DNA of 64,000 nt from assembly GCA_003215895.1 (NCBI GenBank), contig QCJR01000005.1, positions 41,801 to 105,800 of the forward strand. The letters are read 5' to 3'. Numbering within the stretch: position 1 is the first letter of the stretch; each line of letters opens with the position of its first letter. Of the stretch, positions 10,544 through 21,570 are shown in pieces. The position numbers and the translations under genes are program-made. The notes under the pieces are model-generated. The model did no database searches, was not told the origin of the DNA, and was given only the letters and a program-made list of their open reading frames with translations. This stretch comes from Prochlorococcus sp. AG-409-D14. GTDB taxonomy: Bacteria > Cyanobacteriota > Cyanobacteriia > PCC-6307 > Cyanobiaceae.

Positions 10544-10709
10544 GAACAGCCACTAAAAGAATAAATCCCAGGAAACCGAAAGCTGTTAAGCCAAAATGAG
10601 AAAGGCTTTGACTACCTTTCCGAACCATATTTTTCATCGCAAGTTTGACAAAACTTGGAGGTGGAGTTGCTTTCTTGGTGAGGTCATCAGAAATCATTTT
10701 TTTATTCAT
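10518..10709 (-). CDS. DUF3285 small membrane protein
   Basis: KATPPPSFVKLAMKNMVRKGSQSLSHFGLTAFGFLGFILLVAVLGKPHIPQ; 26-nt overlap with ybeY. Confidence 0.75.
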   Translation of the reverse strand: MNKKMISDDLTKKATPPPSFVKLAMKNMVRKGSQSLSHFGLTAFGFLGFILLVAVLGKPHIPQ

Positions 10710-10720
10710 ATCCAGTTGAT

Positions 10721-11870
10721 TTATGATTCTTCAATATTTTGCCTTAAAAGAGACTGAATAAATATATCTATTTCCCCATTCATTACTGAATCTACATCTG
10801 TTGTCTCTTGTTCAGTACGTAAGTCCTTTACCATTTGATAAGGGTGAAAAACATAATTTCTAATTTGATTGCCCCATGCAGCCTCAACAATATCCCCTCT
10901 GATATCTGCAATCTCTGCAGCCCTTTGCTCTACTGCTATTACCATCAATTTTGATTTTAGAAGAGCCATTGCTTTGTCTTTATTTTGAAGCTGTGATCTT
11001 TCTTGTGTACATCGAACGGCAATACCTGTAGGCACATGGAGAATCCGAACTGCAGTTTCAACTTTATTTACATTTTGTCCTCCTGCTCCACCTGAGCGAC
11101 TTGTCGTGATTTCTAAATCTTTTTCAGGGATTTCAAGTTCAACCTCTTCATCCAGTTTAGGCATAACTTCAACTCCAGCGAAACTGGTTTGTCGCTTTCC
11201 ATTTGCATTGAAAGGAGAAATTCTGACTAAACGATGGGTCCCCTTTTCATTTTGTAAAAAACCATATGCGTATAAACCTTCTATTTCGATGGTCACACTT
11301 TTAATTCCCGCTTCCTCTCCCTCTGACAGTTCATTAATAATTACTTTCATACCATTGTTTTCAGCCCAACGGGTATACATCCGTAGAAGCATTTGGGCCC
11401 AATCTTGAGCATCAGTTCCTCCAGCACCAGCATTAATTGAGAGAACTGCACCCTCCTTATCATAAGTGCCACTTAAGAGACGCTCCATCTCCCAACGTTC
11501 AAGTTCTTGCTTTAATTTCTCAAGTACATGGTGAGCCTCAGCAAGCATTTCTTCATCAGGATCTAACTCATAAAGCTCTAACGAAAGATTTGCGTCCTCA
11601 ATAGAACCTCTCCATGTAATGAGTTTTTCTAACTCTGCTTTAACCTCATCAAGTTGACGCATCTGTTTTTGTGCATTTTTGGGATCGTTCCAAAAATCAG
11701 GTTGCGATGCAACTTGCTCTAAGTCCTTTTTTCTAGCTAGCAATGCAGGTTCGTCAAAGACAATCCTGGGCTGTACCCAGGCGAGCAGTCAATAAAGAAA
11801 GGTCTCTTTTAAAATCAGTCAGGTCTTGCAAACGAGGTAATAGAATTAATACATTAAAAGCTATCAGCAT
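10721..11870 (-). CDS. prfB: peptide chain release factor 2, expressed through a +1 programmed frameshift
   Basis: Downstream frame (10721..11755) has [16 protein letters not shown] and [14 protein letters not shown]. Upstream 0-frame reads [45 protein letters not shown] at 11759..11753 joins it to [14 protein letters not shown]. Start uncertain (ATG 11870 or TTG 11831). Confidence 0.93.
11765..11781 (-). promoter_or_regulatory. perfect 6-bp hairpin (CCTGGG-TACAG-CCCAGG on mRNA strand) directly 5' of the prfB frameshift site
   Basis: Read directly; its 3' arm includes the AGG of the SD-like AGGA upstream of CUUUGAC. Confidence 0.6.
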
Positions 11871-11889
11871 ATCAACCCAAAAACTATAA

Positions 11890-12180
11890 ATGAACAGATC
11901 AATTCACGATTCAGGCATAACTACAGTGGAAATATACACTTGGAGATTTTGCCCATTTTGCCTACGTGCCAAAGCACTACTAAATGAGAAAGGAGTTCAA
12001 TTCACAGAATATTCTATTGATGGAGACAATGATGCAAGGACAAAAATGTCTGAAAGAGCAGGAGGTCGCAGAACTGTTCCACAAATTTTTATTAATGGAG
12101 AAAGTATTGGAGGTTGCGACGAGCTCTACGAACTTGAGAGCAATAACGAATTAAATGAACTGATTGGAATTAGAAATTGA
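11890..12180 (+). CDS. grxC: glutaredoxin (GrxC type)
   Basis: CPFCLRAKALL active site, RRTVPQIFINGESIGGCDEL. Confidence 0.95.
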   Translation: MNRSIHDSGITTVEIYTWRFCPFCLRAKALLNEKGVQFTEYSIDGDNDARTKMSERAGGRRTVPQIFINGESIGGCDELYELESNNELNELIGIRN

Positions 12181-12183
12181 TTC

Positions 12184-13113
12184 ATGAAGCAACTATTTGT
12201 TCTAGATCCAATTGAGAATATTAATCCCCAAAAGGATTCATCAGCAGCACTTATGCAAGCCGCATCTAGGGCTAAAATAGATGTTTGGATCTGTACTCCT
12301 TCTGACCTGCAAGCCCGAGGGGACGATGCATGGGTAGTTTCTAATAAAGTCACTTGTGAACCATGGATCACTGTCCATTCATCTCAAAGCCTTCCTTTAA
12401 GAGATTTCTCATGCATTTGGATGCGCAAAGACCCCCCTGTTGATGAGGCTTTTTTATACGCAACTCATTTATTAGAAGTTGCAGAAAGAGATGGTGTAAA
12501 TGTAATTAATAAGCCTGCATCACTTAGAGCTTGGAATGAAAAGTTAGGAGCTTTAAGGTTTAGTGATTTAATGGCTCCCACTCTTGTCGCGAGTCGGGTG
12601 GAGCAATTAATTACATTTGCAAAAGAGTACGGAGAAGTTGTTTTGAAGCCACTTGGAGGGAAAGGCGGGCAAGGAGTTATACGAATTGCAAAGGACGCCC
12701 CAGGTTTAGAGGCATTACTCGAATTGGTTACTTCACAAGAACATTTACCAGTTATGATGCAACAATTTTTGCCAGAAGTAATAAATGGCGATAAAAGAAT
12801 CCTTTTGGTTAATGGAGAGCCATTAGGTGCAATTAATAGACGTCCAAAAAAAGGAGACTTCAGAAGCAACCTCGCTTTAGGTGGAAAGGCTGAGATAACT
12901 AAATTAACTCCTAAAGAAATAGAGATATGTGATCAAATAAAGCCTGCTTTACAAGATGAAGGGCTATTTTTTGTTGGTATAGATGTTATTGGAGGGATGC
13001 TAAGTGAGATTAATGTTACGAGCCCAACTGGTATTAGAGAAGTAGAAAACCTAATGAATGTTCCATTAGCAGATCAAGTAATTGATTATCTTATTGATCA
13101 TTTGAACAATTAA
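12184..13113 (+). CDS. gshB: glutathione synthetase
   Basis: [44 protein letters not shown]; 3 nt after grxC. Confidence 0.95.
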   Translation: MKQLFVLDPIENINPQKDSSAALMQAASRAKIDVWICTPSDLQARGDDAWVVSNKVTCEPWITVHSSQSLPLRDFSCIWMRKDPPVDEAFLYATHLLEVAERDGVNVINKPASLRAWNEKLGALRFSDLMAPTLVASRVEQLITFAKEYGEVVLKPLGGKGGQGVIRIAKDAPGLEALLELVTSQEHLPVMMQQFLPEVINGDKRILLVNGEPLGAINRRPKKGDFRSNLALGGKAEITKLTPKEIEICDQIKPALQDEGLFFVGIDVIGGMLSEINVTSPTGIREVENLMNVPLADQVIDYLIDHLNN

Positions 13114-14497
13114 CCCTATCTAAATTTAATTGATTTCTTAAAACTTCAAATTTCAAAGCCACCTCTTGGATTTCCCCCTCAACAGTTGAGCCTTTTACTA
13201 GGCCAGCACCAGCAAACAATTTAAGTTCATATCCTCTTACATGTCCGTAACGAATGGCTACCCTAAATTCTGAGTTTTGATTTTTATCTATCCATCCAAT
13301 TGGAGAAGCATATGTTTGACGGTCAAATGGTTCCAAAGCTCTCAACCAACTCAAAGATTTACTCAAAGGCAATCCAGCAACTGCAGGAGTTGGATGAAGA
13401 GCTTCAACTAAGTCAAGAGGAGATTTTCCTTTAACACATGCTTGAATAAGAGTATGTAAATGAATTAAATGGCCTTGAGTAATTAATTTTGGTTGAGGGG
13501 AAGGACTTGCTTTAATACCTTTTCTTAAAAGTTGTTCGACAATAGAGTTAACTACAAAATGGTGTTCTCTTAAATCTTTAGAAGATGCAAGTAATTCTTT
13601 TCCATCATCACCCTTTTTTGCAGTCCCAGCCAAAGCATCGATTAGTAATTGATTTTGATTGAGACTGATCAATCTCTCAGGTGATGCACCAAAAAATGAC
13701 TCATCATAATTTTTTTGCCATAGGAATCGACAACTATTAGTTTGCTGAACTCTTAGGCGAGCAAGTAAGTTCAGCGGATCTAATGGTTTTCTAAGAAAAA
13801 GGCGTTGTCTAGTAGCCAATACAAGCTTATCCAAATCACCTGCATTGATTAATTCGATCCCTTTAGCTAACGCATCTCGATATTGAGATTTCCAATCATT
13901 AGAAAAATTATCGACTAAAAAATTTTCTTTTAGATCATAGAAAATTCGGACTTGTGATCTATTTATCTTTTCTCGCATTAACCATAATCTTTCTACGGAT
14001 TCACGAACATCTGAAGGATTTAGGGCAACTGAATTCAAGCGTAACCATGTCAATCCATCTTTTGCAGTTAATTGCCACTTAGGCAAAACTGCCTGAAGGG
14101 AAAATTTATCATCTATTGATTTTTCATTACTCTTAATTTGATCAAAAAATGAAAATGAAAATAGAATCCTTGATGCTGAAAATGCTGGACTTGGAGAAGC
14201 ATCTATTAATCGAGTAAAAATCTCATCGCTAAACCTTTGTGCATTTTCAAACCTCTTTGGTCCAGATAAATCCAAAGACTGGCAATGTCCTCCGGCAGAA
14301 ATGCACAATTCGGGAGATAGATCCCAAAGAAATCTAAACTGATGTTTTTCAGCAATTAAAGGTAATGTCGTTAAAGGGTCTGTTTGACTTACTGGAACAG
14401 AAATGCTCAAGATACATTCATCAACTTTTCGTTCACTCCAATCACGAAGAGAACTAACTAAAAGCTCACTAAAGACAGGTTCTAAATTCATAACCAA
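13091..14497 (-). CDS. menF: isochorismate synthase
   Basis: Chorismate-binding motifs: [43 protein letters not shown]. Confidence 0.92.
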   Translation of the reverse strand: MVMNLEPVFSELLVSSLRDWSERKVDECILSISVPVSQTDPLTTLPLIAEKHQFRFLWDLSPELCISAGGHCQSLDLSGPKRFENAQRFSDEIFTRLIDASPSPAFSASRILFSFSFFDQIKSNEKSIDDKFSLQAVLPKWQLTAKDGLTWLRLNSVALNPSDVRESVERLWLMREKINRSQVRIFYDLKENFLVDNFSNDWKSQYRDALAKGIELINAGDLDKLVLATRQRLFLRKPLDPLNLLARLRVQQTNSCRFLWQKNYDESFFGASPERLISLNQNQLLIDALAGTAKKGDDGKELLASSKDLREHHFVVNSIVEQLLRKGIKASPSPQPKLITQGHLIHLHTLIQACVKGKSPLDLVEALHPTPAVAGLPLSKSLSWLRALEPFDRQTYASPIGWIDKNQNSEFRVAIRYGHVRGYELKLFAGAGLVKGSTVEGEIQEVALKFEVLRNQLNLDRVNCSNDQ

Positions 14498-14593
14498 TTA
14501 GAGCCTTTAGACATAAATAAACCAATACAGGAACTGCTGCCTAGTCTTAAGGAAAGAACCAAGAAACAACCAGAACAGCAGGTTATTTTATCA

Positions 14594-15517
14594 GTGAAGT
14601 CTTCTACAACTGAAAAGAAACATCTTTGGCAAGCTGCAATTAAGTGGCCTTTATATTCAGTCGCAATAATGCCTGTGATTTTATCTGCAGCATGGGAGCT
14701 AGGAAATAGCGGCAATATTCGTCTAGGGCAATTCATCGGTTTTCTAATTGCCTCTATCTTGATTTTGCTTTGGGAAAATCTTACCAATGATCTTTTTGAC
14801 GATGAAACTGGTGTTGACAAATACAAATTCCACTCCGTAGTCGCTTTAACGGGTAATAAAACCACTGTAAGTCGAGTTGCATATTTTTCTCTTTTATTAG
14901 GTTTATTTATTATATTTATCCTTGCTCTAAGAAGTAAAATAACAGTACTTTTTCTGGTCTTAATTTGTTGTTTCCTTGGATATTTATATCAAGGGCCACC
15001 ATTTAGGCTGGGATACAAGGGGTTAGGAGAACCCCTCTGCTGGATTGCCTTTGGGCCGCTGGCTACAGCTGCAGCACTAATTGTTGTTTCTCCAAAATCT
15101 AATTTTCATTCCATCCCCTGGGGAACAGCGCTGATGGTTGGGGCAGGTCCGGCGATGGCGACCACTTTGGTTCTATTCTGTTCGCATTTTCATCAAATCA
15201 ATCAAGATGCTGCTGTTGGTAAAAAATCACCCTTAGTTATTTTAGGCACTCATCGAGCGGCAGAATTTTTACCGTGGTTGGTTGGTCTAATATTTTCATT
15301 AGAATTATTACCAGTATTAATTGGAATATGGCCAATAACGACTCTTATATGTTTAATTAGCCTTCCTTCAGGTGTAGATCTTATCAAATTAATTAAAAGA
15401 CATCACAACCAACCTGAGCGTATTAAAAACAGTAAGTTTTTAGCTTTACGCTTTCAGACAATAAATGGTTTATGCTTGAGTACAGGTTTTGCTGTATCCT
15501 CATTTTTTTATAATTAA
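14594..15517 (+). CDS. menA: 1,4-dihydroxy-2-naphthoate phytyl/polyprenyltransferase
   Basis: NLTNDLFDDETGVDKYKFHSVV prenyltransferase Asp-rich motif; multiple TM; adjacent to menC/menE. Confidence 0.92.
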   Translation: MKSSTTEKKHLWQAAIKWPLYSVAIMPVILSAAWELGNSGNIRLGQFIGFLIASILILLWENLTNDLFDDETGVDKYKFHSVVALTGNKTTVSRVAYFSLLLGLFIIFILALRSKITVLFLVLICCFLGYLYQGPPFRLGYKGLGEPLCWIAFGPLATAAALIVVSPKSNFHSIPWGTALMVGAGPAMATTLVLFCSHFHQINQDAAVGKKSPLVILGTHRAAEFLPWLVGLIFSLELLPVLIGIWPITTLICLISLPSGVDLIKLIKRHHNQPERIKNSKFLALRFQTINGLCLSTGFAVSSFFYN

Positions 15518-15536
15518 TTTTTGATTTTCTTAAATC

Positions 15537-16508
15537 ATGAAATTAATAATTAATATCAAGCCATTTTCATTTCAACTAACAAGAAAGTTAATAACCTCGC
15601 AAGGAAGTATTCATAACAAGGTAGGTTTATTGTTGCAAATCAAAGACTCAGATGGGAATTGCGGATGGGGTGAAGTATCACCTCTGGCGAAAAAGGAATT
15701 ACAAAAAAGTATCGAAAGTCTTGATTTTATTGGGAGAAAAACCACAAAAGATTCAATAGAAGATTATTTATGTGAATTGCCAGGAGCACTTGCTTTCGGA
15801 TTAGGAGCATGCCTAGCCGATTTAGAAAATCTGTCTAAAAGTAAGTTAGATTTTGAAGGTTTTGACATCGCAAAATCAGCTTATCTTTTACCTACAGATA
15901 TTGATCCATTAGAGTCAATAATTAAATATGTAGATGGATCAAATGACAAGAAAAGTTCTTGTACAATAAAATGGAAAGTATCTCACCAAGAAAATAACTT
16001 TAAGGAAGAGAAAACATTACAAAAAATCTTAGATATTTTACCAAATAATTTTAAACTTAGAATTGATCCAAATGGAGGATGGAGTCGCCAAAAAGCACAA
16101 GAATGGATCAACGAACTCAAAAACGAACCTCGTTTGGAATGGATTGAACAGCCACTCCCATCAAAAGATATTGAAGGTTTATTTTCCTTAGCCAATCACA
16201 TTCCAATAGCACTAGATGAATCTTTGGTTGAATTTCCATATTTACGAAAAACATGGAAAAGTTGGCAAATACGTCGCCCGGCATTAGATGGTGATCCTAG
16301 ATTGCTGTTAAAAGAAATAGAACAAGAAGGTAGCCAAACAGTTATAAGCACAGCTTTTGAAACTGGGATTGGAAGAAGGTGGATTAATCACCTCGCTGCT
16401 AAGCAAGTCAAAGGGGGAAATCCTTGTGCACCTGGACTTGCACCTGGATGGTGCCCCAAAGGCCCACTCTTTAACAAAAATCCAAAATTAGTCTGGGAAG
16501 CCGTATGA
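15537..16508 (+). CDS. menC: o-succinylbenzoate synthase
   Basis: Enolase-superfamily: LRIDPNGGW, EWIEQPLP, IALDESLVE. Confidence 0.9.
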   Translation: MKLIINIKPFSFQLTRKLITSQGSIHNKVGLLLQIKDSDGNCGWGEVSPLAKKELQKSIESLDFIGRKTTKDSIEDYLCELPGALAFGLGACLADLENLSKSKLDFEGFDIAKSAYLLPTDIDPLESIIKYVDGSNDKKSSCTIKWKVSHQENNFKEEKTLQKILDILPNNFKLRIDPNGGWSRQKAQEWINELKNEPRLEWIEQPLPSKDIEGLFSLANHIPIALDESLVEFPYLRKTWKSWQIRRPALDGDPRLLLKEIEQEGSQTVISTAFETGIGRRWINHLAAKQVKGGNPCAPGLAPGWCPKGPLFNKNPKLVWEAV

Positions 16509-17740
16509 CCAAAATTGCAGTTGTAAAATGTATTCCTGAAAAAACCCCGGAATGTTCAAAAGAAATTTTGAACAATTTTGAAAAGCATAACTGGGTATAT
16601 CTAGCACCTCCAAAAGATCATACAAAAATTTCCACATCGTCAATTTTACCTGAAGGAGAAGGAATAATCATTTCAAGCGGAGGGAGCATTGGAGGTCCAA
16701 ATCTTTGTTTACAATCAATTAAAAATCTAACTAATTCGGCTTTAGCAACAGGAACATGGTTAAAGAATCATGGTCTTAAGCCAAATGAGTGCATCATTCT
16801 CAATTCACTACCTTTACATCATATAAGTGGTTTCATGCCTTGGTGGAGACATCACACGTGGCAATCTGAGTATCACTGGATTTCACCTTCTTTAATGCAT
16901 AAACCACTTCAACTTAAGCAGTTTAGTGAAGTATTAACTAATAAGTATAGACGTCCATTGATTACATCCCTAGTTCCAACTCAATTATCGTCTTTGATTG
17001 ATAATCCTGATGGCTTAAAATGGCTTCAATCTCTAGCTATAATCTGGGTTGGAGGGGCTTTGATCTCAACAGAGCTTGCCGACAAAGCACGAAGAAAGTC
17101 TATTAATTTAGCTCCTTGTTATGGGGCCACCGAAACTGTTGCAATGGTGACTTGCCTGAGTCCCATAGATTTTTTAAAAGGAAGTAATAGTGTTGGTTTT
17201 CCTCTCGAAGATGTTGAGATCAGAATCGACAAAAGAAATTCCCTTAAGATTAAAACTAGTAGGATTGCAACTTCACAATGGAAGAATGATAGATTCGAAT
17301 CAATTACAGATACAAATGGATGGTGGGAAGCAGGCGATTTAGCTCAATACATCAATCTCGACAATAGAAAAGCAATACAAATTCTAGGCAGAAGAGATTC
17401 AGCTATAAATTCTGGTGGTGAAACGATTTTCCCAGAAGATATCGAAATAGAATTAATGAAAATAATCTCGAAAAGTCAAATCCCAATTCAAGACATTTTT
17501 GTACTAGGAGTTAGTGATAAGAAATGGGGGCAACGTTTAGTTGCCTTAACTAAATTCAAAGAAAAAGGAATCAACAGATATGCAATCATCTCACTTATGA
17601 GTGATCTCATTAAAGACTGGCAACCATCCAAAAAACCACTACATTGGTACGATTGTCCAAAACTTTCAAGAAATATCAATAAAAAATGGGAAATCAAAAA
17701 ATGGCAAGATTGGATAGCCTTTAATAGACCTATTAACTAA
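16505..17740 (+). CDS. menE: o-succinylbenzoate-CoA ligase
   Basis: AMP-binding features: SSGGSIGGP, CYGATETVAMVT, GWWEAGDLAQ, RRDSAINSGGETIFPEDIE. Confidence 0.9.
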   Translation: MTKIAVVKCIPEKTPECSKEILNNFEKHNWVYLAPPKDHTKISTSSILPEGEGIIISSGGSIGGPNLCLQSIKNLTNSALATGTWLKNHGLKPNECIILNSLPLHHISGFMPWWRHHTWQSEYHWISPSLMHKPLQLKQFSEVLTNKYRRPLITSLVPTQLSSLIDNPDGLKWLQSLAIIWVGGALISTELADKARRKSINLAPCYGATETVAMVTCLSPIDFLKGSNSVGFPLEDVEIRIDKRNSLKIKTSRIATSQWKNDRFESITDTNGWWEAGDLAQYINLDNRKAIQILGRRDSAINSGGETIFPEDIEIELMKIISKSQIPIQDIFVLGVSDKKWGQRLVALTKFKEKGINRYAIISLMSDLIKDWQPSKKPLHWYDCPKLSRNINKKWEIKKWQDWIAFNRPIN

Positions 17741-17743
17741 AAA

Positions 17744-18190
17744 TTAAAAACTAGATTCATGAAGCCACATATTTATTTGCTTAGATAATGCACATATGTC
17801 TCTTGTAATCGGATTTATCGATACATGTTTTATATTTGCCGTGCCGATTTTATGACCATTTTTTTTAAATTTAAATCGAAGTACAAATGAAGAGTCATTT
17901 ATCTTCTCTGGATTTAGTTCGATATTGATAGTATCTCCAACATAAAGTGGTTGAAAATAATTTGCTTCACAATGAACAACTGGTAAAGCTAGATCCAGTT
18001 GGCTTATATTGTTTTGGTTTGTAGGGAAAATTTCTTGTAAAACTGCTCCATATTTTTCTAAACTTGCTTCCCAAGTTTCATGACACCATCTGAATAATTC
18101 AAGAAAATGCACCACGCCAGCAGCATCTGTCTCACCAAAACGAACGGTTCGTTTCAAACATAGCCATTCTCTAGGATTACGCTTTTCCAA
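17744..18190 (-). CDS. 1,4-dihydroxy-2-naphthoyl-CoA hydrolase (4HBT thioesterase)
   Basis: VRFGETDAAGVVHFLELFRWCHETWEASL hot-dog thioesterase motif; location beside men genes. Confidence 0.85.
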   Translation of the reverse strand: MEKRNPREWLCLKRTVRFGETDAAGVVHFLELFRWCHETWEASLEKYGAVLQEIFPTNQNNISQLDLALPVVHCEANYFQPLYVGDTINIELNPEKINDSSFVLRFKFKKNGHKIGTANIKHVSINPITRDICALSKQINMWLHESSF

Positions 18191-18195
18191 AAAAC

Positions 18196-19398
18196 CTATC
18201 TATCAACGGAACCCATAATCACGTCAATTGAGCCTAAGATGGCCATTATGTCAGCCACCTTAGCTCCCTTCAGGATATGAGGAAGTATCTGCAAATTATT
18301 AGAATCAGCTGCTCTAATTTTAAACCGCCAAGGAGTTACATCATTATTACCTTGAATAAATACTCCTATCTCTCCTTTCCCAGACTCAAGGCGTGTATAT
18401 AATTCACCATTAGGAATCTTAAAAGTAGGTGCGACCTTCTTAGCTACATATTGATAATCAAAGCCTGACATATCTCCCTTTTTCCCCTCAATTGTCCTTT
18501 TTGCCTCAAGATTTTCTGTTGCCCCCCCTGGAATCATCTCACAAGCTTGTCGTAATATTTTTAGTGACTGTCTCATTTCTTCCATACGAACTCTATATCT
18601 TGCATAACAATCACCCTCTTTCTCCCATGCAATATCCCATTCAAAATCGTCATAACACTCATAATGATCTACCTTCCTCAAATCCCATGGAACACCAGCG
18701 GCCCGAAGCATTGGGCCAGAAAGACTCCAATTAATCGCTTGCTCTTTCCCTATAACTCCTAAACCTTCTATACGTCTACGAAAGATAGGGTTATTAGTTA
18801 TCAATTTTTCATACTCATCAATTTTTGGACCAAACCAATTACAAAAATCTTTACATTTTTCCAACCAACCCCAAGGTAAATCACATGCAACGCCACCAAT
18901 ACGAAAATAATTATTATTAATCAATCTCTGACCAGTTGCAGCCTCCCATAAATCATAAATCATCTCTCTTTCTCTAAAAATATAAAAGAAAGGAGTTTGA
19001 GCCCCGACGTCAGCTAAAAATGGGCCTAACCATAGCAAATGATTAGCGATCCTATTCAACTCAAGCATTATCACTCTGATATAACTTGCTCTCTTAGGTA
19101 CCTTTATATTTGCTAAACGCTCAGGAGCATTAACAACAATGGCTTCATAAAACATACCTGCCGCATAATCCATGCGGCTTACGTAAGGAACAAACATGAC
19201 GTTTGTTCTATTCTCAGCAATTTTCTCCATCCCTCTATGCAAGTAACCAATAACTGGTTCACAATCAACAACATCCTCTCCATCAAGGGTTACGACCAAT
19301 CGCAATACCCCATGCATTGATGGATGATGTGGCCCAAAGTTGACCACCATTGGCTCCGTACGCGTTTCAAGCTGCGTCATTGGGCCTAACCAAAGCAA
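18196..19398 (-). CDS. ndhH: NAD(P)H-quinone oxidoreductase subunit H
   Basis: [25 protein letters not shown]..., [25 protein letters not shown]. Confidence 0.98.
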   Translation of the reverse strand: MLWLGPMTQLETRTEPMVVNFGPHHPSMHGVLRLVVTLDGEDVVDCEPVIGYLHRGMEKIAENRTNVMFVPYVSRMDYAAGMFYEAIVVNAPERLANIKVPKRASYIRVIMLELNRIANHLLWLGPFLADVGAQTPFFYIFREREMIYDLWEAATGQRLINNNYFRIGGVACDLPWGWLEKCKDFCNWFGPKIDEYEKLITNNPIFRRRIEGLGVIGKEQAINWSLSGPMLRAAGVPWDLRKVDHYECYDDFEWDIAWEKEGDCYARYRVRMEEMRQSLKILRQACEMIPGGATENLEAKRTIEGKKGDMSGFDYQYVAKKVAPTFKIPNGELYTRLESGKGEIGVFIQGNNDVTPWRFKIRAADSNNLQILPHILKGAKVADIMAILGSIDVIMGSVDR

Positions 19399-19421
19399 TG
19401 TCTAAATACTAGTAAAAACTT

Positions 19422-20336
19422 ATGAAAGAAGGGCCAATTAGTTCAAGTTCTAACTTTAATCATGTCCCAATAATGGGGAAAGAAATAATTCAATCACTAA
19501 AGGAATTACCAAGTGAATTAACAAAACAAGGATTAATTATTGATGCCACGATTGGAGGAGGGGGACATTCAGCTCAAATACTAGAGAATTTCCCAGGAAT
19601 CAAAATTATTGGGCTTGATCAAGATCCAATAGCTAGAGAAGCAGCATCAAAAAGATTGAAAAAGTTTGGCACAAGAATAAAAATAATCTCTACAAACTTC
19701 GCAGACTTTTCACTTAACGAACAAGCCATTTGCGTCTTAGCGGATCTTGGAGTTAGTAGTCATCAACTTGATGAGCCTTCACGAGGTTTTAGCTTTCGTT
19801 TTGATGGTCCTGTAGATATGAGAATGAATCCTGAGAAAGGTCTAAGTGCAGCCGAACTTATTGACACTCTATCTGAAAAGGATTTAGCAGATTTAATATA
19901 CAATTTAGGTGAAGAAAAACGTTCTAGACGTATTGCAAGAAAAATCAAAAATGATCTTGCAAACAATGGAGCATACAGTGGAACTCAAGCTCTTTCTTAT
20001 GCAATTGCTGGTTGTTTTCCACCCAAGCAAAGACATGGTAGAATTCATCCTTCAACTAGAACTTTTCAGGCCTTAAGGATAGCTGTTAATAATGAATTGG
20101 AATCCCTAGATAGCTTATTAGAAAAAGCTCCAAACTGGTTGATAGAGGATGGACTATTTATGGTAATGAGTTTTCATTCACTAGAAGATAGAAGAGTAAA
20201 ATCGAGCTTTAAAACTGACAATAGATTAAAAGTGCTATCTAAAAAACCCTTGAGGTCAGGCGCCCAAGAGATAGAAGTAAATCCCAGAAGTAAAAGTGCA
20301 AAGTTAAGAATTTCTGCAAAGAAATTATTAAAATAG
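19422..20336 (+). CDS. rsmH: 16S rRNA m4C1402 methyltransferase
   Basis: [55 protein letters not shown]. Confidence 0.97.
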   Translation: MKEGPISSSSNFNHVPIMGKEIIQSLKELPSELTKQGLIIDATIGGGGHSAQILENFPGIKIIGLDQDPIAREAASKRLKKFGTRIKIISTNFADFSLNEQAICVLADLGVSSHQLDEPSRGFSFRFDGPVDMRMNPEKGLSAAELIDTLSEKDLADLIYNLGEEKRSRRIARKIKNDLANNGAYSGTQALSYAIAGCFPPKQRHGRIHPSTRTFQALRIAVNNELESLDSLLEKAPNWLIEDGLFMVMSFHSLEDRRVKSSFKTDNRLKVLSKKPLRSGAQEIEVNPRSKSAKLRISAKKLLK

Positions 20337-20343
20337 ACTTAAC

Positions 20344-21492
20344 TTATTGTCTAAGATTAATCACTATATTTGTAATAATCTCAATAGCCTCTGTGATATC
20401 TTTCTGAGTAGTATTTCTCCCAATACTCATCCTTATTGATGCTTCAGCATCTTTTTGGCAGAGCCCTATCTCCTTCAGAACATGAGAAGCTTCACCATTA
20501 CTGCAAGCTGAACCACTAGTACAAAAAATAAACCTTTTTAATTGACCATGCAATTGACTTCCCTTCACACCAAGGAAAGTGATGTTGAGATTATGAGGCA
20601 ATCTTTGATTGATAGATCCATTAACTATCAATCCAGAAATATTCTTTTTTAATCCACTCAACAATAAGTTTCTAAAAAATAAAAGTCTCTTATTCCTCTC
20701 ATCCTGATCTTTTTTTGTTATTTCGACTGCCTTTGCAAAGCCGACAATTAAAGGGACGGGAAGCGTTCCAGATCTTAATCCAAGCTCTTGGCCTCCTCCA
20801 TATTGAGATGGTTCAAGAGGGAATCCTTCCCTAATCACTAAAGCCCCAATACCTTTAGGTCCATAGATTTTGTGAGCACTTAAGCTCATTAAATCAATTC
20901 GAAATTTATCGGGGTCTAAATCTAAGTATCCCAAGGCTTGAGCAGCATCAGTATGAAAAGCGATTCCCTTTCTCTTACAAAAAGAACCTATTTCAGCAAT
21001 CGGTTGTAAAACCCCTATCTCATTATTTGCAGCCATGACGCTAACTAAAAAAGTATCTTTTTCAACAGCTTCAGAAAGTTGTTCAATATCTATTAAACCA
21101 TCTTTATTCGGTTGTAATTCTGACAACCTGAACCCTTCTTTCTGAAGCTGCCTAAGCGGATCAAGAACTGCCTGATGTTCAGTTGAAACGGTAATTATGT
21201 GTCCGCGTTTTCCAATGAGTTTTGCTTTGGCTCTTGCATGTCCAACTAAACCCAAATTATTCGCTTCTGTTGCCCCACTAGTGAAAATCAATCTTTTCGG
21301 ATTGATTTTCAAATATGAAGCTATTTTTTCACGTGATACTTCTACTGCAGCTGAAGCAAAGACACCGGATCGATTATTCGTATTAGAGGGATTACCCCAC
21401 ACCTCATTCCAATAAGGAGCCATCTCCTCAACAACCTTTGTACAACATGGTGTTGAGGATTGAAAATCAAAAATCAGATGATGATTATTCAT
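20344..21492 (-). CDS. cysteine desulfurase (IscS/NifS family)
   Basis: DFQSSTPCC, TSGATEANNLGLVG, LSAHKIYGPKGIGAL, CTSGSACSNG. Confidence 0.93.
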   Translation of the reverse strand: MNNHHLIFDFQSSTPCCTKVVEEMAPYWNEVWGNPSNTNNRSGVFASAAVEVSREKIASYLKINPKRLIFTSGATEANNLGLVGHARAKAKLIGKRGHIITVSTEHQAVLDPLRQLQKEGFRLSELQPNKDGLIDIEQLSEAVEKDTFLVSVMAANNEIGVLQPIAEIGSFCKRKGIAFHTDAAQALGYLDLDPDKFRIDLMSLSAHKIYGPKGIGALVIREGFPLEPSQYGGGQELGLRSGTLPVPLIVGFAKAVEITKKDQDERNKRLLFFRNLLLSGLKKNISGLIVNGSINQRLPHNLNITFLGVKGSQLHGQLKRFIFCTSGSACSNGEASHVLKEIGLCQKDAEASIRMSIGRNTTQKDITEAIEIITNIVINLRQ

Positions 21493-21570
21493 TGATTGAT
21501 TCGTTCAGCTAAATAATAGAGAGGAATAAAGGTTAATATCATCTTTAAAAACTCTAGAAGTCCAATTTTT

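Noticed and set aside
12465-12869. 134-aa antisense ORF in gshB
   Set aside because: Shadow ORF of a conserved gene; no recognisable motif.
14488-14865. 125-aa minus ORF spanning the menF-menA divergent gap
   Set aside because: Mostly antisense to the menA 5' end; overlaps the menF start; no protein-like features.
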